DNA of 63,503 bases, taken from an uncultured Prevotella sp. (lineage in GTDB: Bacteria > Bacteroidota > Bacteroidia > Bacteroidales > Bacteroidaceae). How positions within the stretch are numbered: the stretch's first letter is position 1; the number at the start of each line of letters is the position of its first letter. The DNA lies in contig ONYS01000005.1 in the NCBI GenBank assembly GCA_900322095.1, forward strand, positions 1-63,503, written 5' to 3'. Position numbers and translations under genes: made by a program. The notes under the pieces are model-generated. The model searched no databases, was not told the DNA's origin, and saw nothing but the letters and a program-made list of their open reading frames with translations. Positions 27,525 to 35,472 of this stretch are shown in pieces.

Positions 27525-28051
27525 TTAACCTACAATTGCCTCAGATAAAGCTCCGTCCCATCGAACCGGAGGATTTGGACTATCTCTATAAGATAGAAAA
27601 TGATAAACGGCTTTGGGATGTAGGCGAGACCAATATGCCCTATTCACGATATGCCCTTCATGAATATGTGGCCAGCTGCCCTACCGACATCTATACCGAC
27701 AAGCAACTGCGCCTGATGATCATTTCCCCTGAAGGCGAAACTGTCGGCATCATAGACTTGATGAATTTCAATCCAAGGCACCAGCGCGCGGAGATTGGAA
27801 TCGTAGTCGATAAGCTTCACCGCAGATGCGGATATGCACAAGCCGCAATCGAAGAAATGAAGAACTATTCAAAGGAAGTCATCCATCTTCATCAGTTGTA
27901 TGCCATTGTCAGTAAGGATAATGTTTATTCGATAGAACTGTTCCAACAGTCTGGTTTTAAAGCGACTGCAACCTTAAGAGATTGGCTATTCAATGGGTCC
28001 GACTTTCATGATGCCATACTATTTCAATATTTTTTTTTAAAAAAGACGTGA
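27521..28051 (+). CDS. GNAT-family N-acetyltransferase (RimJ/RimL-like)
   Basis: 176 residues. The start ATG overlaps the stop codon of the glycosyltransferase (ATGA). The sequence KLRPIEPEDLDYLYKIEND, the QRAEIGIVV strand and the GYAQAAIEEM acetyl-CoA loop are GNAT features closest to SpeG/RimJ/RimL types. Substrate unknown; protein N-termini or polyamines are possible. An in-frame open stretch upstream lies inside the glycosyltransferase in another frame. Confidence 0.85.
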   Translation: MINLQLPQIKLRPIEPEDLDYLYKIENDKRLWDVGETNMPYSRYALHEYVASCPTDIYTDKQLRLMIISPEGETVGIIDLMNFNPRHQRAEIGIVVDKLHRRCGYAQAAIEEMKNYSKEVIHLHQLYAIVSKDNVYSIELFQQSGFKATATLRDWLFNGSDFHDAILFQYFFLKKT

Positions 28052-28054
28052 TAT

Positions 28055-28088
28055 TTTTTGGAGGAATGAGAAATTAGTATTACCTTTG
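28055..28088 (+). promoter_or_regulatory. Promoter of the tRNA-Asp pair
   Basis: TTTTTG ending at 28060, a 20-bp spacer and TACCTTTG at 28081-28088. Full consensus, 27 bp before the first tRNA. Confidence 0.7.
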
Positions 28089-28115
28089 CACTCGCAAAAA
28101 AGAAATAAACACTTT

Positions 28116-28189
28116 GGTGCGTTAGTTCAGTTGGTTAGAATGCCTGCCTGTCACGCAGGAGGTCACGAGTCCGAGTCTCGTACGCACCG
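28116..28189 (+). tRNA. tRNA-Asp (anticodon GTC), copy 1
   Basis: 74-nt cloverleaf: acceptor GGTGCGT/ACGCACC, anticodon stem CCTGC/GCAGG with loop CTGTCAC (anticodon GTC), T stem ACGAG/CTCGT. CCA is not encoded. Confidence 0.95.
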
Positions 28190-28207
28190 CTTTCTTTTTG
28201 CACATTT

Positions 28208-28281
28208 GGTGCGTTAGTTCAGTTGGTTAGAATGCCTGCCTGTCACGCAGGAGGTCACGAGTCCGAGTCTCGTACGCACCG
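28208..28281 (+). tRNA. tRNA-Asp (anticodon GTC), copy 2
   Basis: Identical to the first copy over all 74 nt and separated from it by 18 bp. Both are transcribed from one promoter and end at one terminator. Confidence 0.95.
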
Positions 28282-28286
28282 CAAAG

Positions 28287-28316
28287 CCTTCCAATTTCGA
28301 TTGGAAGGTTTTTGTT
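28287..28316 (+). terminator. Terminator after the tRNA-Asp pair
   Basis: CCTTCCAAT, TTCG loop, ATTGGAAGG, then TTTTTGTTT. Confidence 0.85.
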
Positions 28317-28450
28317 TCTAGTGCTCTCCCCTATTCAAAACTTAACCTTTCCTCAGAATTTCCCCGTTCAATATAGGCTGCGCCAACTGAGATGGAATTT
28401 AGGCTTGTTCATCAACTTGCCAGATAGCTGTCGGTCGGCGAGAGAAGATA

Positions 28451-28633
28451 TTACCACTTGCTATTATGCTTCTCTTTGACAACCCATCCTATTGCACCAA
28501 ACAATACGAGCAGAAAGGCCAGAATCAATAGAAAGGTGTAATGGGTCAAACTGAATACATAACTCACAACAAATAACGCCACACCGGCATAAAGCCAGGG
28601 CAATCCCATGAAACGAAGTATCTTTTCTTTCAT
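28451..28633 (-). CDS. Small two-helix membrane protein
   Basis: 60 residues, MKEKILRFMGLPWLYAG..., with two hydrophobic helices and a charged tail (VKEKHNSKW). A TACTTTTG promoter element (plus-strand 28652-28659) lies just upstream, so the ATG at 28633 is preferred over the in-frame codon at 28654. It is divergent from the rpsF operon. I do not know its function. Confidence 0.6.
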   Translation of the reverse strand: MKEKILRFMGLPWLYAGVALFVVSYVFSLTHYTFLLILAFLLVLFGAIGWVVKEKHNSKW

Positions 28634-28668
28634 ATTTTGCGGTATTTTCGGCAAAAGTAATAAGATAA

Positions 28669-28700
28669 TTTGGATAATTCAAAAAAAAGAAGTACTTTTG
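28669..28700 (+). promoter_or_regulatory. Promoter of the rpsF-rpsR-rplI operon
   Basis: TTTG (28669-28672), 20-bp spacer, TACTTTTG (28693-28700). Full consensus, 77 bp before the rpsF ATG. It is back-to-back with the leftward promoter element at 28652-28659. Confidence 0.7.
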
Positions 28701-28777
28701 CACCGCATTTTGAGAAAGCAGTAGCTGGAACAGATGCAAAAACAATTCATTTAATATTTTACACATTTCAAAACAGT

Positions 28778-29125
28778 ATGAATCAATACGAAACCGTTTT
28801 CATTTTGACTCCCGTTTTGTCTGATGAACAGATGAAGGAAACGGTCGCTAAATTCAAGAAGCTGCTCACCGACAACGGTGCAGAGATTCTGAACGAGGAG
28901 ACCTGGGGACTGAAGAAACTGGCTTACGCTATTCAGAAGAAGTCTACAGGTTTCTACTGCCTGTTGGAGTTCAAGGGTGAGCCCACAATCGTTAAGACTC
29001 TCGAGACCGGCTTCCGCCGTGATGAGAAAGTAATTCGCTATCAGACCGTTCGTCTGGATAAGTATGCTATCCAGTACGCTGAGAAGCGTCGTAACAAATT
29101 CGCTAAGAAAGAACAGGAGGCTTAA
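28778..29125 (+). CDS. rpsF: 30S ribosomal protein bS6
   Basis: 115-residue ribosomal protein ([45 protein letters not shown]). It binds bS18 on the platform of the small subunit. In Bacteroidetes, bS6, bS18 and bS21 together hold the 16S 3' end away from mRNA. The frame is open farther upstream, but the first ATG with family sequence is at 28778. First gene of rpsF-rpsR-rplI. Confidence 0.97.
   Translation: MNQYETVFILTPVLSDEQMKETVAKFKKLLTDNGAEILNEETWGLKKLAYAIQKKSTGFYCLLEFKGEPTIVKTLETGFRRDEKVIRYQTVRLDKYAIQYAEKRRNKFAKKEQEA
29115..29120 (+). promoter_or_regulatory. Perfect Shine-Dalgarno site before rpsR
   Basis: AGGAGG, seven nucleotides before the rpsR ATG, inside the last codons of rpsF. 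Most genes of the window have no such site. Confidence 0.8.
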
Positions 29126-29127
29126 TT

Positions 29128-29400
29128 ATGGCAGAGCAGCAAAAATCAGAAATCCGTTATTTGACCGCTCCTTCTATCGATACAAAGAAGAAGAAGTATT
29201 GCCGTTTCAAGAAGAGCGGTATTAAGTATATCGATTATAAGGATCCTGAGTTCTTGAAGAAGTTCCTTAATGAGCAGGGAAAGATCCTTCCTCGCCGTAT
29301 CACCGGTACTTCGCTGAAGTATCAGCGCCGCGTGGCACAGGCTGTAAAGCGTGCACGCCAGATTGCACTGCTTCCTTACGTAACCGACTTGATGAAGTAA
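29128..29400 (+). CDS. rpsR: 30S ribosomal protein bS18
   Basis: 90 residues with the bS18 core ([39 protein letters not shown]). It starts 2 bp after the rpsF stop. It is one of the proteins that mask the anti-Shine-Dalgarno sequence in this phylum, yet its own gene has a perfect AGGAGG at the best spacing. Confidence 0.97.
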   Translation: MAEQQKSEIRYLTAPSIDTKKKKYCRFKKSGIKYIDYKDPEFLKKFLNEQGKILPRRITGTSLKYQRRVAQAVKRARQIALLPYVTDLMK

Positions 29401-29403
29401 AAA

Positions 29404-29409
29404 AGGAGG
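29404..29409 (+). promoter_or_regulatory. Perfect Shine-Dalgarno site before rplI
   Basis: AGGAGG again seven nucleotides before the ATG, here in the 16-bp gap after rpsR. Confidence 0.8.
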
Positions 29410-29416
29410 AAACAGA

Positions 29417-29974
29417 ATGGAAATTATACTGAAAGAAGATATTATCGGACTTGGCTACAAGAACGATATCGTGAATGTAAAGAAGGGTTACGGCCGTAAC
29501 TACCTGATTCCTCAGGGAAAGGCTGTCATCGCTTCAGAGAGCGCTAAGAAGGTGCTCGCAGAGAACTTGAAGCAGCAGGCTCACAAGCTCGCAGCCATCA
29601 AGGCTGAGGCTGAGAAGCGTGCAGAGGCTCTCAAGGACGTTGCTTTGGTTATCCCCGCAAAGGTTTCTGCAACAGGCGTAACCTACGGTTCTGTGAATGC
29701 AGCCCGTGTTGCTGAGGAACTCGCTAAGTTGGGCATTGAGGTTGACCGCAAGATCATCACTATGCACGACATCAAGAAGGTGGGTGACTTCGAGGCTACC
29801 GTACACTTCCACAAGGAGGTTGAGGTGAAGGTTCCTGTTAAGGTCGTTGCCGAAGAGGAGCAGAAAGTTGCCGAGGCTCCCGCTGAGGAAGAAGCTCCTA
29901 AGGCTGAGGCTCCCGCTGAAGAGGCACCTAAGGCCGAGGCTCCCGCTGAGGAAGAAGCACCCGCAGCTGAGTAA
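29417..29974 (+). CDS. rplI: 50S ribosomal protein bL9 with long acidic tail
   Basis: bL9 core at residues 1 to about 147 (MEIILKEDIIGLGYKNDIVNVKKGYGRNYLIPQGKA, then the C-terminal domain). A tail of about 38 residues made of repeats of A-E-A-P and E-E-A-P follows, raising the length to 185. The tail is acidic, Pro/Ala-rich and has no counterpart in ordinary bL9. Last gene of the operon; a strong terminator follows. Confidence 0.95.
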   Translation: MEIILKEDIIGLGYKNDIVNVKKGYGRNYLIPQGKAVIASESAKKVLAENLKQQAHKLAAIKAEAEKRAEALKDVALVIPAKVSATGVTYGSVNAARVAEELAKLGIEVDRKIITMHDIKKVGDFEATVHFHKEVEVKVPVKVVAEEEQKVAEAPAEEEAPKAEAPAEEAPKAEAPAEEEAPAAE

Positions 29975-29999
29975 ATTGCAATCAGACTCTAAAAAATAT

Positions 30000-30039
30000 G
30001 AAATCCCAAACGTTATGGTGACGTTTGGGATTTTTTTTG
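30000..30039 (+). terminator. Terminator after rplI
   Basis: AAATCCCAAACGT and ACGTTTGGGATTT form a perfect stem around TATGGTG, followed by a T run. Confidence 0.9.
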
Positions 30040-30047
30040 TAACTTTG
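30040..30047 (+). promoter_or_regulatory. -7 promoter element of fabD
   Basis: TAACTTTG overlaps the end of the rplI terminator, 36 bp before the fabD ATG. Confidence 0.5.
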
Positions 30048-30082
30048 CATCAACAGTAATCAACATATATAATTTGTTTAAT

Positions 30083-30970
30083 ATGAAAGCATTCGTATTC
30101 CCCGGACAGGGGTCGCAGTTTGTAGGGATGGGTAAGGATCTCTACGATACCAACTCAACAGCAAAGCAACTCTTTGACAAGGCCAATGAGATTCTTGGTT
30201 TCAATATCACTGACATTATGTTTGCCGGAACTGACGACGAACTGAAGCAGACCAAGGTTACTCAGCCCGCAGTATTCCTCCACAGTGTGATTTCTGCTCT
30301 GTGCAAGGGAGGCGAAGAGAGCCCGGCAATGGTGGCTGGTCACTCTTTAGGCGAATTCTCTGCTCTTGTATATGCCGGTGCGCTCTCGTTCGAGGATGGA
30401 CTTAAACTCGTTGCTGCACGTGCCAATGCCATGCAGAAAGCTTGCGAGGCCAATCCCGGAACAATGGCTGCTATCATCGCTCTGCCCGACGAGAAGGTAG
30501 AAGAGATTTGCGCAGAAGTAAGCAAGAATGGCAAAGTGGTTGTTCCTGCCAACTACAACTGCCCCGGTCAGCTCGTTATCTCGGGCGATCGTGAAGCCAT
30601 CAACGAAGCCTGCGAGAAGCTGAAGGCAGCCGGTGCTAAACGCGCTCTGCCGCTGAAGGTGGGTGGTGCTTTCCATTCTCCCCTGATGCAGCCCGCAAAA
30701 GAGGAACTGCAGGAAGCCATTGAGGCAACCAGCTTCAATGCACCTAAATGCCCTGTTTATCAGAATGTAGATGCTAAGCCTCATACTGATCCTGCCGAAA
30801 TCAAGGCTAATCTCATTGCTCAGCTTACAAGTTCTGTTCGCTGGACGGCCAGTGTGAAGAACATGATTGCCGACGGAGCTACAGACTTCACTGAGTGTGG
30901 TCCCGGCAAGGCTCTTCAGGGAATGATTGCACGTATTGACAAAACCGTCAGCGCTCACGGTTTAGAATAA
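30083..30970 (+). CDS. fabD: Malonyl-CoA:ACP transacylase
   Basis: Transfers malonyl from CoA to acyl-carrier protein for fatty-acid synthesis. 295 residues: FPGQGSQFVGMG at the N-terminus, the nucleophile in GHSLGEFSAL, the conserved Arg region, and GGAFHSPLM with the catalytic His. No other fab genes are adjacent. The frame opens at a TTG three codons earlier; the ATG at 30083 is preferred. Confidence 0.95.
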   Translation: MKAFVFPGQGSQFVGMGKDLYDTNSTAKQLFDKANEILGFNITDIMFAGTDDELKQTKVTQPAVFLHSVISALCKGGEESPAMVAGHSLGEFSALVYAGALSFEDGLKLVAARANAMQKACEANPGTMAAIIALPDEKVEEICAEVSKNGKVVVPANYNCPGQLVISGDREAINEACEKLKAAGAKRALPLKVGGAFHSPLMQPAKEELQEAIEATSFNAPKCPVYQNVDAKPHTDPAEIKANLIAQLTSSVRWTASVKNMIADGATDFTECGPGKALQGMIARIDKTVSAHGLE

Positions 30971-31001
30971 AAGATTTCTAGTCCCGAAAAGGACGTTTAT
31001 C

Positions 31002-31036
31002 GACTCTCCTCCACAAGCGGGGAGAGTCTTTTCTTT
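31002..31036 (+). terminator. Terminator after fabD
   Basis: GACTCTCC (31002-31009) pairs with GGAGAGTC (31021-31028), followed by TTTTCTTTT. Confidence 0.8.
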
Positions 31037-31042
31037 TGAAAA

Positions 31043-33202
31043 ATGAAGAAGATAATCATCTATCAAGTACTGCCCCGATTGTTTGGCAATCAGCATCAGG
31101 ATAGAATCGAGAATGGTACGATAGTAGAGAATGGCGTCGGAAAATTCTCTTCTTTCAGTCTTGAGACGCTTCACCGCATTCATAGCCTTGGCGCAACGCA
31201 CGTTTGGTATACGGGCATCATCCGCCATGCTTCAGCCACGGATTATTCTGCAATAGGCATTCCTACCCAACACCCGGAAATTGTCAAGGGAAAAGCCGGT
31301 TCCCCCTACGCCATAACCGATTATTACGACGTAGATCCCGATCTGGCCGATGACCCAAAAATGCGAATGGAAGAGTGGGAGCAATTGATTTTGCGCACTC
31401 ATCAGACAGGAATGAACGTCATCATGGATTTTGTTCCCAACCATGTAGCTCGTGAGTACCATTCGATCAAACGTCCGTCAGGCACAGCTGATTTAGGACA
31501 GAACGACAACAAGGATTTACATTTTTCTCCCTCCAACAATTTCTATTACTGTCCAGGAGAGCATCTCGACCTCTCTGCAGTATTGTCAGACGAGGAACGG
31601 GCCAAGAGTACCTATGACGAGTATCCTGCCAAATGCACCGGCAACGACCGTTTCGACTCTCACCCGCAGAGAAACGACTGGTATGAGACTGTAAAACTCA
31701 ACTACGGCATCAACTATACCGATTTCGGAGGCCGCAGTTACCATTTCGACCCAGTGCCCGACACATGGATCAAGATGACGGATATTCTACTCTTTTGGGC
31801 AAGCAAGGGAATCGACGGATTCCGGTGCGACATGGCGGAAATGGTACCAGCCGCATTCTGGTCCTACGCTACGACCATCTTGAAGAATAGATTCCCCCAA
31901 ATTATCCTCATAGGAGAGGTATACGATCCTGGGCAATATCGCAGTTATATAAAAAGCGGCTTCGACTATCTCTACGATAAGGTGGGGATGTACGACTGCA
32001 TTCGTGACATCATCTGCCAGCGCCGGCCGGCCAGCAGCATCACCTATCAATGGCAGGGCACGGACGATATTAAGGACCACATGCTCTACTTCTTGGAGAA
32101 CCACGACGAGCAACGCATCGCCAGCGACTTCTTCTGTGGAGATGGACGAAAGGCTATCCCTGGAATAATTGTCTCGGCTTTCCTACGTAATAATCCGTTT
32201 ATGCTCTATTCTGGTCAGGAAGTCGGAGAGCGGGGAATGGACAAGGAAGGATTCTCAGGTCGTGACGGCCGCACAACCATATTCGACTATTGGAGTGTGG
32301 ACAGTGTCAATGCTGCCTACTTCAACCGGCAACAAATGACGGCAGAAGAGAAGCAACTGATGCACGACTACCAGATGATCCTTCATATTGCCAATCAGGA
32401 AAAGGCCATCTACGACGGTGAATTCTTTGATCTGATGTATGTAAACCCGCAGAGTGAGTTTTTCAATCCGCGCAATGAATTCGCATTTTTGCGTAAGAAA
32501 GACGAGGATTTGATATTGGTCGTTGTCAACTTCAGTGGAACCGCAGTATCCTCCAAAGTGCTGATACCCAAACATGCATTCACGACCCTGCAACTTCCTG
32601 AGAAAGAAGAGGTGGAAGGTGAAGATCTGATGACGATGACCCGTCAAAAATATCAGCTCACCTACGACAGCTACGTTCAGGTAGAACTGGAGCCTTACAG
32701 CGGCTGTGCGATTCGCTTCAACATGCAGTTGGAACAGAATGAACCAGAATTGAATATTCACAACAAGGAAGAGTTCCCGCCAGCTCATACGGCAGAGCAT
32801 CTGCTCAATCAGCTGATGATGCGTCTCTACCATTGCGAACGCAGCCGGAATGCACACATAGAGCGCAAGAAGAGCAAGATTTCCTATATTCTCGACCACA
32901 AGCCTACCCATCAGGAGGAGAAGATGATTGAGGATAAGATGAATGAGCTTATCAACGCCGACCTGCCTGTCACGTATGAATATGTTACGCGCGACAACCT
33001 TCCTGCCGATGTCAAGCTTGACAGGTTGCCTTCGAATGCCAGCGAAACCATCAGACTCGTCCGCATAGGCGACTTCGACGTCTGTCCGTGTATCGGCAAG
33101 CACGTACGCTCGACAAGCCAGATAGGCAGTTTTCAACTCTTGGGCACAAACTGGGACGAAGAGAAACATTCATTCAGAATCCGATTCCGTGTACATCCAT
33201 AA
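31043..33202 (+). CDS. Intracellular GH13 alpha-amylase-type enzyme fused to an AlaX-like tRNA-editing domain
   Basis: 719 residues, no signal peptide. Residues 1 to about 560 form a GH13 barrel plus C domain. Region I has DFVPNH (129-134). The catalytic residues are Asp263 (FRCDMAE), Glu292 (IGEVYD) and Asp355 (ENHDEQR). From about 575 to the end the sequence changes to the second-additional-domain/AlaX fold of alanyl- and threonyl-tRNA editing proteins: HTAEH at 582-586 (metal-binding HxxxH) and CIGKH at 683-687 (CxxxH), followed by VRSTSQIGSF, the usual VxxTxEIG-like strand. All four expected metal ligands are present. So a cytosolic alpha-glucan enzyme carries a complete aminoacyl-tRNA-deacylase-like tail. 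The glycan substrate and any editing activity are unknown. It starts 14 bp after the fabD terminator stem, in its own unit. Confidence 0.85.
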   Translation: MKKIIIYQVLPRLFGNQHQDRIENGTIVENGVGKFSSFSLETLHRIHSLGATHVWYTGIIRHASATDYSAIGIPTQHPEIVKGKAGSPYAITDYYDVDPDLADDPKMRMEEWEQLILRTHQTGMNVIMDFVPNHVAREYHSIKRPSGTADLGQNDNKDLHFSPSNNFYYCPGEHLDLSAVLSDEERAKSTYDEYPAKCTGNDRFDSHPQRNDWYETVKLNYGINYTDFGGRSYHFDPVPDTWIKMTDILLFWASKGIDGFRCDMAEMVPAAFWSYATTILKNRFPQIILIGEVYDPGQYRSYIKSGFDYLYDKVGMYDCIRDIICQRRPASSITYQWQGTDDIKDHMLYFLENHDEQRIASDFFCGDGRKAIPGIIVSAFLRNNPFMLYSGQEVGERGMDKEGFSGRDGRTTIFDYWSVDSVNAAYFNRQQMTAEEKQLMHDYQMILHIANQEKAIYDGEFFDLMYVNPQSEFFNPRNEFAFLRKKDEDLILVVVNFSGTAVSSKVLIPKHAFTTLQLPEKEEVEGEDLMTMTRQKYQLTYDSYVQVELEPYSGCAIRFNMQLEQNEPELNIHNKEEFPPAHTAEHLLNQLMMRLYHCERSRNAHIERKKSKISYILDHKPTHQEEKMIEDKMNELINADLPVTYEYVTRDNLPADVKLDRLPSNASETIRLVRIGDFDVCPCIGKHVRSTSQIGSFQLLGTNWDEEKHSFRIRFRVHP

Positions 33203-33220
33203 AGAATAGAAGATGAAACT

Positions 33221-33263
33221 AAAAATTCCCCCTTCAAGGTATCTGCCTTGGAGGGGGAATTTT
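33221..33263. terminator. Bidirectional terminator between the GH13 gene and rng
   Basis: AAAATTCCCCCTTCAAGG and CCTTGGAGGGGGAATTTT form a long stem around TATCTG; T runs lie on both strands. Confidence 0.85.
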
Positions 33264-33283
33264 GTTTGGTTAACTTCAAATCC

Positions 33284-34867
33284 TCAAATGGAAGATTTGG
33301 TTTCAATTTCTTCCTTCATGTCGATAAATTCATGCTTGCTGTCGTAGAACTCATACTGCAGAAAAGCAAGCTTCTGCGAGGGAATCACTTTCACTCCCAT
33401 TCCATATTTGAACTGCCACTTGCGCTTCAGGCTTACAACTCCCTGGTTGATGTAGGCAGCCACGTATGGATGTACATAAAGTGTGAAATGCTTGATTCCA
33501 ATTTTGTTGACCAAGTAATCGATCTTTCTCTCCAGCTGATCAGTGAACAGAATGCTTGACTTGATCTTTCCCGTTCCGTTACAGGTGGGGCAAGTCTCCT
33601 CAACATTCACGTCCATTGCAGGTCTCACTCTTTGACGCGTGATTTGCATCAATCCAAATTTGCTGAGCGGCAAGATGTTGTGACGGGCCCTGTCTTTCTG
33701 CATGTTCTTGCACATCCGCTCATAGAGCATCTGTCTATCTTCCGCAAGATTCATGTCGATAAAGTCAACCACGATGATTCCTCCCATATCCCGCAGTCGC
33801 AATTGACGGGCCAGCTCATCTGCTGCTCCTAAATTTGTCTCAAGCGCATTTTGCTCCTGACCGTTGCCCGAGCGTGAACGGTTACCGCTGTTCACGTCAA
33901 CAACATGCATGGCCTCAGTGTGTTCTATAATAAGGTAGGCACCATGCTTATAATTAACGGTCTTGCCAAAACTCGACTTGATTTGTTTTGTAACTCCAAA
34001 GTTGTCAAAGATAGGAAGCTTACCAGTGTAGAACTTCACTATATTTGCCTTGTCGGGAGCGATGAGAGAGACATAATTGCGCACTTGCTTACAGATCTCC
34101 TCATCGTTGACATAAATGTTTTGATAACTTGGATTGAACAAATCTCTCAAAAGGGCTACGGCGCGTCCAGTCTCCTCAAAGACCAGTTGAGGGCGTTTCT
34201 GAGTCTTCTGAACTTTCAGAATAGCATCCTCCCAGCGTTTCATCAGTATTTTCAACTCTCCATCAAGCTCAGCCACACGTTTGCCTTCAGCAACCGTACG
34301 CACGATAACACCGCAATTTCTGGGCTTGATACTTTGAATGAGTTGTTTCAGACGAGCACGCTCTTCGCTGCTCTTAATTTTAGACGAAACAGAAACCTTG
34401 TCGCCAAAAGGCATCAACACAAGGTAACGGCCTGCAAAAGAGAGTTCTCCGGTGAGTCGCGGTCCTTTTGTAGAGATAGGCTCTTTTACAATCTGCACCA
34501 ACACTTCCTGCCCTACCGAGAGAACCTGTTGAATGGTTCCGTCTTTTTTCAGATCGGGAAGTCTTGATGCTTTTGCAAAAGGAAAGAGTTTCTTCCTGTC
34601 GCTTTGTACCTGTTTGAGGTATTTAGCGTAGGAGTTGAATTGAGTTCCAAGATCCAAATAATGAAGGAAGGCGTCGCGCTCATAACCCACATCAACAAAA
34701 CAAGCGTTAAGCCCAGGCATGAGCTTTTTCACTTTTGCGATGTAGATATTGCCAACAGAAAATGAAGCTTCGCGAGGCTCGTTCTGATATTCAACGAGCA
34801 ACTTGTCTTCAAGCAGAGCAATGGAGATGCTTTTCTGCTGGACATCAATGATAACTTCGCTTGTCAT
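33284..34867 (-). CDS. rng: Ribonuclease G/E family endoribonuclease
   Basis: Single-strand RNA endonuclease for rRNA maturation and mRNA decay. 527 residues: an S1-like RNA-binding domain early (SVGNIYIAKVKKLMPGLNACFVDVGYERDAFLHYLDLG), the catalytic DNase I-like part with VVDFIDMNLAEDR, and the Zn-link CPTCNGTGK used for dimer contact. There is no long C-terminal scaffold, so it is the RNase G type. Upstream on the same strand are the mS38-like peptide and an HU-like gene, and all three may share the promoter at 35465-35472. Confidence 0.93.
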   Translation of the reverse strand: MTSEVIIDVQQKSISIALLEDKLLVEYQNEPREASFSVGNIYIAKVKKLMPGLNACFVDVGYERDAFLHYLDLGTQFNSYAKYLKQVQSDRKKLFPFAKASRLPDLKKDGTIQQVLSVGQEVLVQIVKEPISTKGPRLTGELSFAGRYLVLMPFGDKVSVSSKIKSSEERARLKQLIQSIKPRNCGVIVRTVAEGKRVAELDGELKILMKRWEDAILKVQKTQKRPQLVFEETGRAVALLRDLFNPSYQNIYVNDEEICKQVRNYVSLIAPDKANIVKFYTGKLPIFDNFGVTKQIKSSFGKTVNYKHGAYLIIEHTEAMHVVDVNSGNRSRSGNGQEQNALETNLGAADELARQLRLRDMGGIIVVDFIDMNLAEDRQMLYERMCKNMQKDRARHNILPLSKFGLMQITRQRVRPAMDVNVEETCPTCNGTGKIKSSILFTDQLERKIDYLVNKIGIKHFTLYVHPYVAAYINQGVVSLKRKWQFKYGMGVKVIPSQKLAFLQYEFYDSKHEFIDMKEEIETKSSI

Positions 34868-34964
34868 TATCTGATTTTTATTGTGTTAATAAGCAGCTTT
34901 CGCTGCGTTTACCATAAAAAGGGGTATGCTTTGAGCACACCCCCTTCTCGAATAGGCTTTGAGT

Positions 34965-35054
34965 TTACTTGCTCTTATGTCTATTCTTACGTAATCTCTT
35001 TTTACGCTTATGCGTAGCCATCTTGTGGCCTTTTTTCTTCTTACCGTTTGGCAT
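34965..35054 (-). CDS. 29-residue basic peptide of the AURKAIP1/COX24 (mS38-like) family
   Basis: Too short for most gene callers. The translation is 29 residues beginning MPNGKKKKGHKMATHKRKK and ending RHKSK; more than half are Lys, Arg or His. The core KMATHKRKKRLRKNRH is the signature of the COX24/AURKAIP1 family, whose mitochondrial member (mS38) is a small-subunit ribosomal protein. A ribosomal role is therefore likely. It lies between the HU-like gene and rng. Confidence 0.85.
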   Translation of the reverse strand: MPNGKKKKGHKMATHKRKKRLRKNRHKSK

Positions 35055-35103
35055 AATTTGTTTGAATTAAAAAGTTTATTGTAATCTCCTAGATAGTTGT
35101 CAC

Positions 35104-35409
35104 TTACTCTTTTGAACCCTCAGCGTCATCACCATCCTTCATGCCTTCGATGAAGCTCTTGGCGGGTTTGAATGAAGGCAGATCGTGTGCCTCAATGGTA
35201 ATGGTTGTGTTTTGGGCTATGTTTCGGGCAGTCTTGGCTGCACGATGCTTGATGCCGAATGTACCAAATCCACGCAGGTATACTGGCTCATTGCGCTCCA
35301 GCAGACTCGTCTTGATCGTACTCATAAAACATTCAACCACGGCTGCCACTTCTTTTTTCTGTAGTCCCGTCGCCTCGGATATTTCCTTGATGATATCAGC
35401 TTTCGTCAT
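35104..35409 (-). CDS. HU/IHF-like DNA-binding protein
   Basis: 101 residues: MTKADIIKEISEATGLQKKEVAAVVECF, LRGFGTFGIKHR, then AHDLPSFKPAKSFIEGMK and an acidic tail. It has the HU fold with Bacteroidetes-type arm sequence and is the third HU-type gene in the window. A TATATTTG promoter element lies upstream (plus-strand 35465-35472). Confidence 0.92.
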   Translation of the reverse strand: MTKADIIKEISEATGLQKKEVAAVVECFMSTIKTSLLERNEPVYLRGFGTFGIKHRAAKTARNIAQNTTITIEAHDLPSFKPAKSFIEGMKDGDDAEGSKE

Positions 35410-35464
35410 ATTGGCTTGCTATTGATATAATTGTTGTATATTTCTCTATTTTCTTTTTGGTGTG

Positions 35465-35472
35465 CAAATATA
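35465..35472 (-). promoter_or_regulatory. -7 promoter element of the HU-mS38-like-rng unit
   Basis: Plus-strand CAAATATA reads TATATTTG leftward, 56 bp before the HU start. Confidence 0.5.

Noticed and set aside
28116-28281. tRNA-Asp duplication as a sign of integration (att sites)
   Set aside because: Both copies are complete, share promoter and terminator, and no integrase or foreign gene is nearby; a simple tandem copy.
33248-34567. Rightward open frames inside rng (for example 33905-34567)
   Set aside because: Antisense shadows of a conserved RNase G gene.
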